Positions 47,301 to 61,100 of a stretch of DNA of 64,000 nucleotides are shown in pieces (the stretch's first letter is position 1; each line of letters opens with the position of its first letter). The notes under the pieces were generated by a model. It made no database searches, was not told the DNA's origin, and saw nothing but the letters and a program-made list of their open reading frames with translations. The DNA is from Diadema setosum (Eukaryota; Echinodermata; Echinoidea; Diadematoida; Diadematidae): positions 22,863,674 through 22,927,673 of the forward strand of contig NC_092700.1 of the NCBI RefSeq assembly GCF_964275005.1, given 5' to 3'. The position numbers were made by a program, and so were the translations under genes.

Positions 47301-50300
47301 TTTTAATCATCTGGGTGTTTAAGGCAACTAGCTTAGATTTTTGTTTAGTGATATTGGTGATTCATTTACCTTCTTTGACAAGAGCATGGCAACGTCCCCA
47401 AAAAATCGAAAAAAAAGAAGGAGGGATAAAATATTTTGCAATACAAAATTGTAAAGTGAATCCATAAAACTACACTTTTGCTTTTGTGATCTTGTGTCCA
47501 TCAGGACTCCGAATGGCCACTTCTTTACCACACCGTCGCCATCTTGCTTGCCGGCTTGACCGTTCTCTGGGGGGTCAAGAGCATCGAGGTGGTCTGCTCG
47601 GTCATCGTCTCGGTCTTCCTCGTCCTCGTCGTCGTTTGCTTCATCTGGAGCATGACGCTGCCCGACGCCGTCAGCGGCGTCCGCTTTATGTTCACGCCCG
47701 ACTGGGGTAGGTGCATCTTTAACAACAGTTACTAAAAGCTACAAAAGATGTACACTCAGCACTGTCATGGTTAAGTACTGTACTGATTTGGAGCGGAAGA
47801 CAAATGATATGGACTTTCACAATAAGGATACAGTTTTTGTGGCATTGAGTTCTTATTACGATCTCATGAAATGACTGATGCGATATACCAGGTTGGCAAA
47901 AATAACACTTTTGGTGGGTTGTGTTTTTTTTTACTTTTGATATTTTTTATCAAGTCATGTGACTGTTCTTTTTATGCCTCCGCCACGAAGTGGTGCCGGA
48001 GGCATTATGTTTTCGGGTTGTCCGTCCGTCTGTCCGTCCGTACGTCCGTACGTCCGTCCGCTTTCGTTTACGCGATAACTTGAGTAATATTTACTGGAAT
48101 TTTACCAAACTTGGTCCAAGTATGAAGTATGATGGGGCAATTATTTGATTAGATTTTGGGTGAAATTGGCTGAAGGTGAAAGGTGAAAGGTCAAGGTCAA
48201 ATCATGAAATTGTATCCGTTTACGCGATAACTCAAGACTGGATGGAGCAAATTTCACCAAACTTTGTTGGACGATGATGTATGATGGGAAAATTACTTGA
48301 TTAGTTTTTCAGTGAAATCGGACAGAGGTCAAAGGTCAAAGATCAAGGTCAAATCCTAAAATTTATCTGTTTACGTAATAACTCAAAACTGGATGAAGCA
48401 GCTTTCACCAAACTTGGTCCAAGGATGATGTATGATGGGACAATTAGTTGAGTAGATTTTAGTGACATTGGCAAGAGGTCAAAGGTCAAAAGGTCAAGGT
48501 CAAATGCTACAAATGTTGCAATTTCCCCCATATCTATGCAATGCCCGAAGGTATTTTCTTGAAACTTGGTGTGGACATGTACTACTGCATAAAGATTCTC
48601 CAGAGAGAGTTTCATGTCAAAAGGTCAAAAGGTCAAAGGTTAGGTGAAAATGTTGCAATATTACTTTTCTCTCAAATGCTTCAATGTATCTTCGTGGAAC
48701 TTGGAACATATGCATGTACTGTCTGGCAGGGATTATCTAGGGAATTTAGGGGTCATGGGTCAATAGTCAGGGGTCAAAGGTCAAGGTCAACTCCTCAAAA
48801 TTTTACTATTTCCCTCATATACTAGTATATGCAATGCTTGCATTATTAGTTTCAAAACTGAATACATGCATTACCTAATGGAGATTCTCCGGGAAATTTC
48901 CAGCCAGAAGGTCAAAGGTTAAGGGTCAAAGGCCAGGTTTCAATGCCCCCCCCCCCCCCAAAAAAAAAAAAAAAAAAAAAAAAAATCTATTTTGTACCGT
49001 CATCACACTCTTTCTTCATACCTTGGAAATTACTCATTGCATAAACTTTCCCAAAATTCCCCAAATATGTGTACCTGCACTCTTAGAAAATTATAGCAAA
49101 CCCAGTTCAAGACATTTCTGACAAACCTGTCATTTCAATATTTTGCCCGTTATGTGAAACTGTCATGGATCACACATTGTGAAGACATTGTACTTTACGC
49201 CTATTGGGAGAATCATGCATTATGGCGGAGGCATCAGTCGCCATAGCGACATTTCTAGTTTTTTTAACATTTCTGTTTTCTTCCCCAATGATTCTGAATA
49301 TTGTGAAATTTATGTGGATGGATAATGGTTGCACTCCAATGTGTTTTGTCAAGTATGTGATTTTACCATTAAATGTGAAATGAAATTAGAATGAAATGTT
49401 ATTCAGATCTTCTTTATGTCCTTCTCACTTAGTGTAGGTTGGCAGTTGTTAATGAGGAGAGGTATTCAATATGCTGATCATGAATTCTATGAGAGGACAT
49501 AGCAGTGACTCAAATCCACAGTAAAGTTTAATAAGCTGAAAGGTTATGCAACTCATCATTTACCCCCTCCCCCCCCCCAAAAAAAAAAAAAAAATAGGAG
49601 TAATTAAAGGACAAGTCCACCTTCATATACATAAGGATTGAGAGAATGCAGCAATATTAGTAGAACACATCAGTGAAAGTTTGAGGAAAATTGGACAATC
49701 CGTTCAAAAGTTACGAATATTTTAAGTATCTGCACAGTCACTGCTGGAAGAGAAGACTACTACAGTGTATGATGTCACATGCGTACAACCATATAAGAAA
49801 AATAAAAAGAGAATTTCACAAAACTTTACTTTTTGAATAAAGTGCACATTTCTTCGACTTGCTACTGATGTATGTTAAGGGCAATATTATTCCCCTGCCT
49901 TCTGAAAGAGAGAAGTCGAGTGTTCTTTTGTTATGCGAGAAAAATGGAAATATGTTGAATTTTCTTTATTCTTTCTTTATATTGTTGTACTCATGTGACA
50001 TCACAAGCTATAGTAGTCTTTTCATCCAGCCATGACTGAAAAGAAACTTCAAAAATTCATAACTTTTTAACGGATTGTCCGATTTTGCTCAAACTCTCAC
50101 TGGTGTGTTCTACTAATATTGCTGCATTCACTCAACCCACATGTCTATGAAGGTGAACTTGTCCTTTAACAACAGACATCAAATTGCAGTTATAGACCTT
50201 CAGCTTGATAAGATTTTTGTCAAAGAAGAGCCACGTGCAATTTGCTTTGGAGGGTTCGAAAAAGAAGGATCCTTCTGAAGGCTTTGAAGTGCTGTGGAGG

Positions 50301-51439
50301 AAAACAATGATACTTAAAGAAAATTCTAAATTCTAAAATATATAACATTATATTGCAATTGCTGCATTCACTCAATCGTCATGCATTTTTGAGTTTCATT
50401 CCCCTATCAATTGTGTGTGTTTATTGTCTATAATCTGTTTTACTCTATTTCTTATTTCTTTCTCTCTCTTTGTAATATTTCAGCCCAATTTGGCAACGCA
50501 AGGATGTGGGTGGACGCCATCAGCCAGAACGCATTCGACACGGGCGCAGCGGCGGGTCTCTTCGTGTCGTACTCCGCCTACATGACGGCTGATCACGGCA
50601 TCGTTCGCTACGGCAACTTCATCCCGATCGGCAACAACTTGGTCAGGTATATAGTTCTAACTTGCCACCTGTTGATGCGTAGGTACTGAGGATACGAATT
50701 ACTTTAAAGGGCTGCCAACTGCACCTGTAACAAGTGCTGAAACAAGCACACAAGTATACAATGTACCTGTTGATATACTGAGGCTTTTAACCCGTTGAGG
50801 ACGGTTTGATATTGCTACAAAACGCATTTCCCAGATGCTTGCCCGAGTATACTCAAGACTCGTCCCCAATGCCAATGGGTTAATCACTCATGGGGTACCA
50901 ACTGCACCCATACCAAACATTTAAACAAACACACACACAGTAGCCCATCATATATATATAGTTTACTGGCATCATGATTAAGACTGACCATTTATCAGCT
51001 CTCGGCTAAGATTTTTTTTTTCTATGTAAAAAAGTTTAAATACAGAGAAGGCATTGTGTATTGCATTATCATAAAAAAACAACAACAGTGTTTCTTTATA
51101 GAGGGCAGACCTCTTGAGCAACCACCTGTATTATCTGTTGTGATTTGAGTGTGTGTATGTTATTTAATCAACTGTTGCAATACAGCACAATATCTGCACT
51201 AAAGCTATCAGTGTTTTTGATAGTAAGGACATTGAATGATACAGATTCTGCCACAAAAACATACACAGTCAATTCATGTATCTCCCGTAAACACCATGCA
51301 CAAATCCTGTCAAGCATGGGGGAGCACTAGAGTAATACCAAAGTCTGCAGCAGTTTTTCACTTCACTATCAAAACAGAAGAGTTTCTATCGCTGCCCGTA
51401 ATGACGCTTTAGAATTGTCCTGATGCCGGGAGCATTGAA

Positions 51440-51491
<52 letters not shown>

Positions 51492-54400
51492 AGATTGATT
51501 GCTCTGCACTTTCACTACCTTGTGATAATGAGATACTTGTGGCATCATGACACTGTTTTCCCTTTCTATCTCTCTCCCAGGTTGTGGTTTGGGCAGAAGG
51601 GTTTGAGAAGTTTAAAGGGATGGTACAGTTTTGGTTGAGATGGGGCTTGAGGTTTCCAACATTTTGTGATGATATTTTTTTGAGATAATGATTAACCTCT
51701 TATTAAATACGGGAGACCATATAATTCTAAGACAAATTTAAAGTGTATTTGATGAAAATTGGCTCTGGACTGGCTGAGATATCCAAAAGTGACCCTAGGA
51801 AAATGTTGGACCTACCTTTCAAAAGGATCACCTTGTTTTACTTTGTTTTTGGATATCTCAGCCAATTCAAAACTGATTTTCATCAAATTAACTTTGAATT
51901 CCACTTAGAATGGTATGCTTCTTAACATTTCATGAAGTGGTTTCTAAGTATATTGCAAAAATTTAGAAGCTGAATTCTCACCTCAACAAGTACTATACAA
52001 TCCCTTTAAGCCGTTGAAGACTAGTCCTGAGTATACTGGAGCAGGTGTCTCTGGGGAATGTTGTAGCAAAAATTAGGTCGTCCACAAAGGGTTAAACCAT
52101 GTGGTTTGGTGTTTGTAATCAATGGCTCCAATATCCACTACAATTGGTTTTGAAATGACTGAGATGACCAAAGACAAAGTAAAACAAAGTGCTCCTAATG
52201 AAAGATTGGTTCCACCTTTTATCTGTTTTATGTTGTTTGTACATATCTCAGCCAATTCAAAACAGAGTTTCATTTAACAAACTTTTAATTTCTCTTGGGA
52301 TTGTATGATCTTTAATATTTCATATAAGTAGTTTCTAATTATCTCGCAGAAACTTAAAACCTGAATCCCCCATCTCAGCCAAAACTATGCCATCCCTTTA
52401 TACCTCCCTGATTGCTCTGTGGAGTCCCCATGATTTCAGTGGGTGAATGTTGGCAGCCCTGGGTTATATAATGCTGCAGAGGGAATACAGGATCCAGTCT
52501 GAGAAATAGTCCCCTACATGTTAGCCATCATGGTTGCCAATACCAATAAATGCTGTGAATTTGTGGTCGATTGAACATAGGACTGCTCTTTGCATTCTTT
52601 CTTACAAGGGTCTAGCTTCATTGCACATTTCAATTAGCTATTCAGAATCGTTCCCCCCCCCCCCAATCTCAACCATCCATGGTGTTGTTTCTGCTCTTGC
52701 TAGGATGATATCTTTAAACACATTGGAGCTGTTCAAATGCTTTAAATAGGAAAATATTGCCCTGAAACAGTACAGTGCATTGTTAGTGGCACTATTTTGA
52801 GAAAGAACATTTTGTGCATCTGGGTGTACACATCTTCAAAGACTCATTTCCCCCTTTATCGACCTCTGCAAATGTATGTACAGGGTGCAGCATTAGCACC
52901 TACCTGGGGCAAGTGAAATTGTATGTTGGGCAATTGAAAATATTAGAATGCTAATACAGTGTAGTTACTCTTCTGATCAGGCAAGTAAAATGTTGATTTT
53001 AACATGAAGATCAAAAGCTCCTCAAGTCAATTGATTCATTGTTGCCGTTTTGGCGACTAGTACTCTTTTTTTTTTTGTTCTTGCAAGTAAAGATTTGAGA
53101 ATATTTTTATGATTTTACCTGCCCAATAGGCATGTGAGAGAAAAAAATAAACACTGGGCCCTGTTGATGTAGATGTGTATCTTTTTGTACCTCCACCATA
53201 GTCTTATCTGTGGCATGCTGACATACGCCACTGTCTTCTCAACGCAAATGGCGGAGAACAGGACGCAGACGGAGATTGTCGAGCTCCTGAAGACAAATGG
53301 TCCCGCAAACACCGGGCTCACATTCATATGGTAATGATCGCTGCTTTAGATTCGCATTTATGCCTGCGGTACTTAGCTTCGTGATATATATATCGTCGGT
53401 GGGGTGACAAAACCTCGTATCTCAAAAATCATGAATTTTCAGGAGAGGGAAAAAACATTCCTGTTTCAACAAATTACGTGCTGTGATAACGTTCTTTCTT
53501 TTTAAAAGTGGAATATTTCTTAATTTTCAAATATCATTATTGAAATATCATAAAATGGTTATTTTGATTCTTGAAATTGAGTTACGAGGTTTTGACTTTT
53601 ATCGAAATTGAGATACAAGTTTTTTACCTTTTATTCAAATTGAGATACGAGCTCTTAGTTTCAACTCTGAATGAGTTACGAGGATTTTGCTGAGTCGTTG
53701 TTATGATAATCGATGTTCATGGTGATTATGAAGATTATTGCAATCTTGTCAACATTCTAATATCAATTTTCTCCTTTACACGGTTCATCTGTAACTTCAA
53801 AACAGAACCATCGTTCACACGCCCATCTCCCAAAACAGAGACATTGACGGCACATATCTATAGTGAAAAAAAACAAAACATTATAGATCAAATTAATGAT
53901 TGCATTAATGATTATTGTTAAGACAAAACAAATGAGATATTCACAATTTATCATTTAAATCGCCAGATAAATTTTATTTCATTCAATTCAATCCGAAATC
54001 CAAGCAACACATTCCCAACATATCAAAATGGATTTGTTTAGAATCCTTGAAAATTCATAGTCTTAGAACATCGATTCAATGTTAAATAGAATCTGAAATT
54101 ATTAATCGAATTGATTTAGATTCAATGCATTTTATTGTTCAGAGGGGTGGTTCATCAAGTTTTATCGTCGCTGACAAGTTGTCTTTCGCTGATGGTTACC
54201 ATAGTAACTGTTAGCAACCAGTATTTTCAGCCAATCAAAATGAAGGATTTCACTAAAATTGTCAGTGATGACAACTTGTCAGCACCGACAAACTTTGATG
54301 AAACACCCACAGATATATTCCTGTTCTTCCAAGAAGGTATCAAAGTGATCAGCAAAAACATGATCATTTTTGGAGTCACAAATTTGCTAACAGAATCAAA

Positions 54401-57400
54401 CCGACTGTGATCACAACAGAGTTTGCCTAATGTATCGGCAAACTGTACATCACTTTATGAATGAAATGCAGTATCATTGTCTATGCTCTATTTATACATC
54501 ACGCCTGTTCTATGTCATTGAGTTTGAGACGGTTATCCGGCATCATTATCAGAAGAGGAACTATCCCCATCACTGACATCTTTTACGTCTGGTGCGTAAT
54601 CTTCGTCAGAGTTGTCGAGATCTACTGCTTCTGAACTTGTCTTCTGAAACCGAAATACGTAGATATACCATTCACCTAAAGGTTTACCCGTGTATTTTTT
54701 TTTTTTGTTGGGGGGGGGGGGGAGGGGCGGCGATTCACATGCAACAGCAGCGGGACAGGGTATTTTGTTATACAAAGCTAAATAGTTTGTGTTATGTTTT
54801 TAAGTCGTCTGTGGTCATTCTTCTGTGTCCATTGGAATGATTGGTTCCTGGGTTCTTTCGACTTCAGCTTGTTCATTTTCTTGTCTTTTTGTTTGTTTCT
54901 TACTAAGCTCAAGAATTTGCCACCCTCGCGTGAGTTTATGCATTTTCCTGCAAGTGAGTAAATGGGATAGGTTGTCAAAATGACTATCCTAAGCGTAGAA
55001 AACAAGGGAAGGGCATCCCATCCCCCCTACCCGGCACCTTTGCTCTTCCCCCACCCTCCCCCCCCCCCCCCCCAAAAAAAAAAAAAAAAAACAAAACCAA
55101 AAAAAAAACAAAAACAAAAAACAAATACATAAATGTTGATGGAAGAATTAGGGCAAATTTCCAAGTGTTCGGTAAATGTATAAACTTGGAAAAAAAAAAA
55201 CGACCACAATTTTTCAGATCTTACCGATCTTATTTTCTCATTTCTTATTAAAATATTTTCTCATTTCTTTAAACACAAATAACGTTAAAGCATTACTAAA
55301 ATGTAGAACCGATTTCGGCAACTATATAGTCAACCATTATCCCCTCCCCCCCCCCCCCCCACTTCCGCGAGGTATTCAGGGCAGATGGAGTTTGGACAGA
55401 ACTGTGATTAACGGATCCAAAAGTAATGCGTGCACTCCCTCCCCCCCACCAAATCAAATAAAGCATTACAGATCTAACTAGTATTAATGATAATAATAGA
55501 AGCAGTCCCGTGCACGTAAAAGTTATGAATATAGACCTTCTTGAATGTTACGTTTAACCCGTCATCGTCTAACTTTAGACCGAAATATGGTCGGGTGCTT
55601 GTCACAGTGGGTAGATCAAAATGCGCTCTAGTACAACCATTATCAGTAAGCTGTGCTCAATTTCTGAATCTAACTTAATTATTTTATGCAAAAAAGTTAT
55701 TTAGACCTAGAGTCTATCACTAAATCAAAATATTGTACCCAAAGTGATAGTGGAATTAATTTATAAATGTCAGAGCATGGCTCCAATCATGGGTACCCAA
55801 AGTGTAACATATTGGGTTCAAGAATTAAGTTCTTGGAATGAAACTGATTCTCTCCATACAATCTTCCTTACACCCTGTATTACTCACACCCAATTTTAAG
55901 AGCTGTTTCATGGGCAGTGCACATGTAATCAAACATCAAAACATCAAGTGTCTTTGTTCATAACTCCATGTCCATTTCCTTTTTTTTTTTGTATTCATTT
56001 ATGGAAGCAGTTTCAGCAAAAAATTAAGTGATATATTAGTTGATAATTGCTATGGCTATCATCATATACCAGAAATTCAGGGATTTGCATCTTCACCAAA
56101 GCATAGTGATTGAATCCATTATGGACAATAGTTATGAACATAAGATTTTGTGACCTGTGCTGAAGAAATTTAGCAAACATCCCTGAATTGATGTCATATC
56201 CCCATTAACAACATTTCAATAACAAAGGCAATGGAGTGGACCAACATACAACATAACTTAAGTTGTAATCATTCTTAGTCGTTTTCACTATAAGAATTTG
56301 CTGTTGTCAAAAAAGAGTATGTTCATAACTGTAGGACACTACTGATGGTTATTTTAAAGAAACAGATTACTCTTATGCATCAAAACTTACAAGAAACTAG
56401 TTAAGACTAAAGAAATAATGACTTAAAATCAAATTAATCTTACAAGATTAATTTTACAATAAATGTTTTAATTTTATGAAGTTGTCGTCATGTTCATAAC
56501 TGTTGGACGTGGTGTCCAGGTTATGAACATAAGGAAGAGATGAAAGGAAGTACAATATGTAGTATACAACGCATAAAATCATTAGTAGTTTGTGTTTTTA
56601 TACTGAAAAAGACAGAATAGTTTAGAATTGTTAGGAAATAGCTACATAACTTTGACATTGATATTGAATGAAAACCGAATCTTACGTTCATAACTCTTTT
56701 GTTCATAACCATGTCCACCTTCGTAATTGATGAAAAATGAAAAAAAAAGATGTAAATGCTTATATGAAGTAATATTTTCAAATATTTTTATGAAAGCAAT
56801 CCCTGGTGATACAAAAGTTCAGAAAATGATTTTCCATTACTTCAGAATAAGGCTGTATTATGTTCATAACTGTGGACACTTAAAATTCAAGTGATGTTGC
56901 AGGTGATAGTGTATTTTCAATATCAGAGTAATGGGGAATAAAAACCTTTTTAATTGTTGGACTGTTACTCTGATCTCTTTTGAATGCTATATTACAAAAC
57001 AGTTATTGCAATATCAACTGCAATTGTGTGATTTATTTATATATGTTTGGTGGACACCAAACGTTATGAACAAACCCCTGAATATTAATATATCCATATA
57101 TTTTTATTTAAAGAGCACATGACATGCTCTCAATATAAAATTTTTGCACTATACTAATTTCATTCATCCAATGTCCAACAAAAGTACAATCCTTCCTTTT
57201 GATGATGGGCATGAAATTGTGCTGTTTTAATGTTACGTAGAAAAAGAAAAAAAAACTGCATTTTTAATCTAAAAATGGCTGTAAACACAAAAATATTATT
57301 CTTAATAATATGAAACTAGTCTTACAGCTTCCTTGGCTTTACTTTGTTAAATCTTTATCAGAAAATAGCACCTTGGTGCGGTCAGCAAAATTCTATGGAT

Positions 57401-58151
57401 GTTAAAAACATTGCAGGATGAAGGGTACCCATGATCACAGCCATGCACATATAGATCTAGACTAATAAAAGTAATATAAATTGACATTAGAATAAGTACA
57501 AAGATTACATAGTAAATACAAAGTCAAAGATGAACTCTATGCTGGGACGATAATCAGTGTATCAGTCTAGCTTTATTACACATGCAGCTAGGACCGACAA
57601 GCTTGAAACGATCAGCTAAGAAAGGTCTAGATTTACATGCTGGATACTTAAGTTCTGCGCCTTACTTACTAACTTAGGCTTAGCTAACCCGATATTTAAT
57701 AATAACAAGAGCTTCATGTACGAAAATATGCTAAAAGATAGCTAGCCCTAACAGGGTTGACGTACAGGCCATACTTGAAACTCTTTGTCTTGGCACGTAC
57801 CTGTATGCCAAAGATTGGTAGATCTACTAACTTACATAGGCTAAGTTTGACCTTATACTAGTTTTTAGAATAATTCAAGTTAGATTTACATTTAGATCTA
57901 GTTAGATCTAACTGTTAGGTCTCTATATTAAACTAACAATCAATGTCCTGAGAATGCATCAAATTATAATTTAGGTATACCTAATTTACTGTAAGTTAGA
58001 CTAGACTTAATAAAATCAAATTAAGTTATGAGTCATTACATCTGCACTCTCTAATTTCTAACAAGGTTTTGACCAGTCTGACATAAAGTTCGAGTTCAAC
58101 TGTTCCCCAAACATAAAACCCAAATCAGGAACACTCATGACTCAAAACACT

Positions 58152-58183
<32 letters not shown>

Positions 58184-61100
58184 GAGCGACACACCGATCA
58201 CAGTTAATTTACTCTCACAGCCTACACAGGCAGGACTGACTTTGCCTACCTTTATGAATAATATTAAAAAGTTAAAGCTAATTTCATAATGTTATAATGA
58301 TATTTTACAATGATACAATGTAACTAGCTCGGCACTATTAAAGTTCAGCTAAACTCCCTTACATAATTAATTATGAAACACATTATAAGAAAAGTAATTT
58401 AAGATTTGGTAGTTTTTTTTGGTACCTTGGTTCGTGATGGCTGTTGCATCTTCCTTCCTATAAACTGTTCAATGGGAGAGCACAGAAATCGATATGACAT
58501 CGACTTCCAATTCCATAAAATGATACATAAGAAAGCGCGCGCAAAAATATTTCGCGCGAAATGTACGAGATACGCGTTTTGTCAATGTTCATTTGGAATC
58601 ACGGCAGGTAATAATATCGCGTAACTCGAACGAAATTTGCAATTGAGATACGAGGTATTATCAGCGCATATTTTGCAGTTCCTATTTGCATAAACCTTGT
58701 AACCCAATATGGGTCGAAGTTGGTGTGGAGATACGAGGTTTTGTTAGAACAGATTTTGGAGACATAGGGAGAAGGAATTGCGTATCTTAAGTTACGAGGT
58801 TTTGTCAGTGCAACTTCGACGTGGGTTAAAATTACGAGGTTTAGTTTCAAGGCGTTTTTGAAAAAAACAAAGGCAGAATGGCGTTCCATAGGTTTATCAG
58901 ATGGTGCGGTAGGCCATTAGGTACAAAATTATGCAAAAAACTCAAAATCTCAAAAAATTGAGATACGAGGTTTTGTCACCCCACCGACGATATGTTCCAC
59001 TTGGTCTAAAGCCTGCCATGTTCGCTTCATTGATAAAAATTTCAAGTGCATCTGGAGTTTCTTTACTGCCCCGTCATTACAAATGCATAGTCATGCAACA
59101 GTATGCAAATACACTTTGACAATAAACCTGGTGAGATCAAAAGTCTTATTGCCACCGGATTGTATAGTTGACGAAACCCCTCCCACACTTCTTTGTATAC
59201 CTACACAATTCTTGTTGATTTTTTTAATAATTATTATTTGCAATTATAATGTTTTCTTGTACAGGTAACATCTGGGATACCTTTTTTTTAAGAGCTTGTT
59301 TATTGTTTGTTTGTTTTTGTAACAGTTTTTGCATATATATGTATGAAGTGTAATTTTTTGTTGTTGATGTTGCCTTTTGTTTAAACCATATTCTTACTAC
59401 ATGAGTACTTGCAATATGTGTCATGGATATTACATTTGTAAGCCACCTATAAGTCTGCTATTGAATAAACATCTCAGTAGCTCATATTGTTCTCTTCGCC
59501 CTTGTTCAGAACAGATTCTTGTTTTCTCCCATTGGGGGGGGGGGGGGGGTGGGGGGGGGAGGGAGGGGGGCCCTGTCGTATAAAGCACAGTTTTTGAAGC
59601 ATGTCGATTATCATACTTGTTATGTTTTGTCCTACCAGCTTTGGTTGTGCCTGGGAACAGTCTTTATGTTGGGCTCAGAAAAGGGATGTGTTTTGTTTGT
59701 CTGTTCGTTTGTTTTGTGCTTTCAGCATGAAGATGATGAATCCAGCGCACAGTGTTAGAGCCAGATGTCGAAATGGTTGATAGAATTTACCACTGACAAA
59801 AGGGATTTTTTTTTTCTTCTTTTTTAAGCAGGCATGAATGGTTCCACAATGGTTTTGGCATACTTCCCATCAGCTTTCAATGTACTGTGGTATTGTCTTT
59901 TGTGAATGAGCATGCACAAAGATAGTATAGCTGTGTCCATAGATTGTTCATCCTGATATAGCCCATGAAAAGTCGAACAGTACCGACAGCAATATTATTT
60001 TCGAACATGGTGTCATGAAAATTCTTGCCTGCTTCTCATCTATAAAACTAAAGACAGAATTCATGATGTGATTGGGAATAGAATATCTTGGGGGCTTTAG
60101 TCTTGTATTAAATGGAGTTATAGTTTGCTGTATAAAAATCTGTGATTATTTGACACTCTGTGATTCTAGTGAAAAAAAAATCACTCATGCTATTATTATT
60201 ATTATTATTATTTTGTCCACATGAATTCACCATCACTAGGGAAGTGTCACTAAGTAGCAAAACCAAAAACATGGTTTCATACTTTTGTCTGACAGCCTAT
60301 AGCACAAATACATCCACCTGTTTTATCAAGTCGTTTGCAATGATGTGGAATTTTTATGCATTATGTTTCATCGTTACCAAATCAGGCAAGCATCAGACAA
60401 ATGAAGGGCAAACTTGAAAGGCACTGTGTCAACAGTGTTTCTAATCTGGAAATAAAGCAAAATCTGAGCTGTGTGATCACCAAATGACATCACAGTACCT
60501 GCCATTGTGTAAATATGAAGGTGTAATAAAAAAAGAATAGGTTTGAGAATATGATAGTATCAGCATAATTCTGACAACTTGTTTATGCTGGAGTTTTTTT
60601 TTTTTCTTCACATATTTGAATTGTTATCATCATATGTCTCAGTCAGCAAAGATTGGCAATTTGTAAAATTACACCACCGCAATGTCAAACATCCTCTTCA
60701 AGGTTATATTCAATAGTTATTCAATAATATGAATTTGTTTAGTGCCCATTACAAAAAAAAAAAAAAAATCTAAGCTCTTTGCAGTTCAAGATAACATCGA
60801 ATGAACACTACCAACTCATAAAAGAAGCAACATATACATGTAAGTCAATTACAAGTTTGAGTAATACATGAATTACATGATCATTAATATTCTTCAAATA
60901 GGTGAATCCTGAGTTGCCACAGATTGCTACTTCTTGAGAAGAAAGTATCCATGGATAGCGAAACTTCTTTCAATTTATATTTCGATCTATTGCTTAAAAA
61001 TGCATTTCTTACATTTTGCTGATTGTGCTCCTTTGCAGGTTTCCCCTCCTCTTTGAGCAAATTCCGGGAGGTAGATTTTTCTGCATCATCTTCTTCATCG

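Larger units (their letters stand above)
53392..58991. mobile_element. 5.6-kb inverted-repeat DNA transposon of unknown superfamily
   Basis: The ends are near-exact mirror images: ATCGTCGGTGGGGTGACAAA and onward through ACCTCGTATCTCAA on the left, and TTGAGATACGAGG through CACCCCACCGACGAT on the right. Inside each end is a ladder of the same TTGAGATACGAGGTTTTG unit: about four copies at 53575-53690 and five at 58640-58975, like transposase-binding arrays. The target duplication is unclear because flanks are AT repeats. No transposase was recognised, so it is probably non-autonomous. A 165-bp MITE is nested at 54144-54308. It lies in intron 7 of the transporter. Confidence 0.85.
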
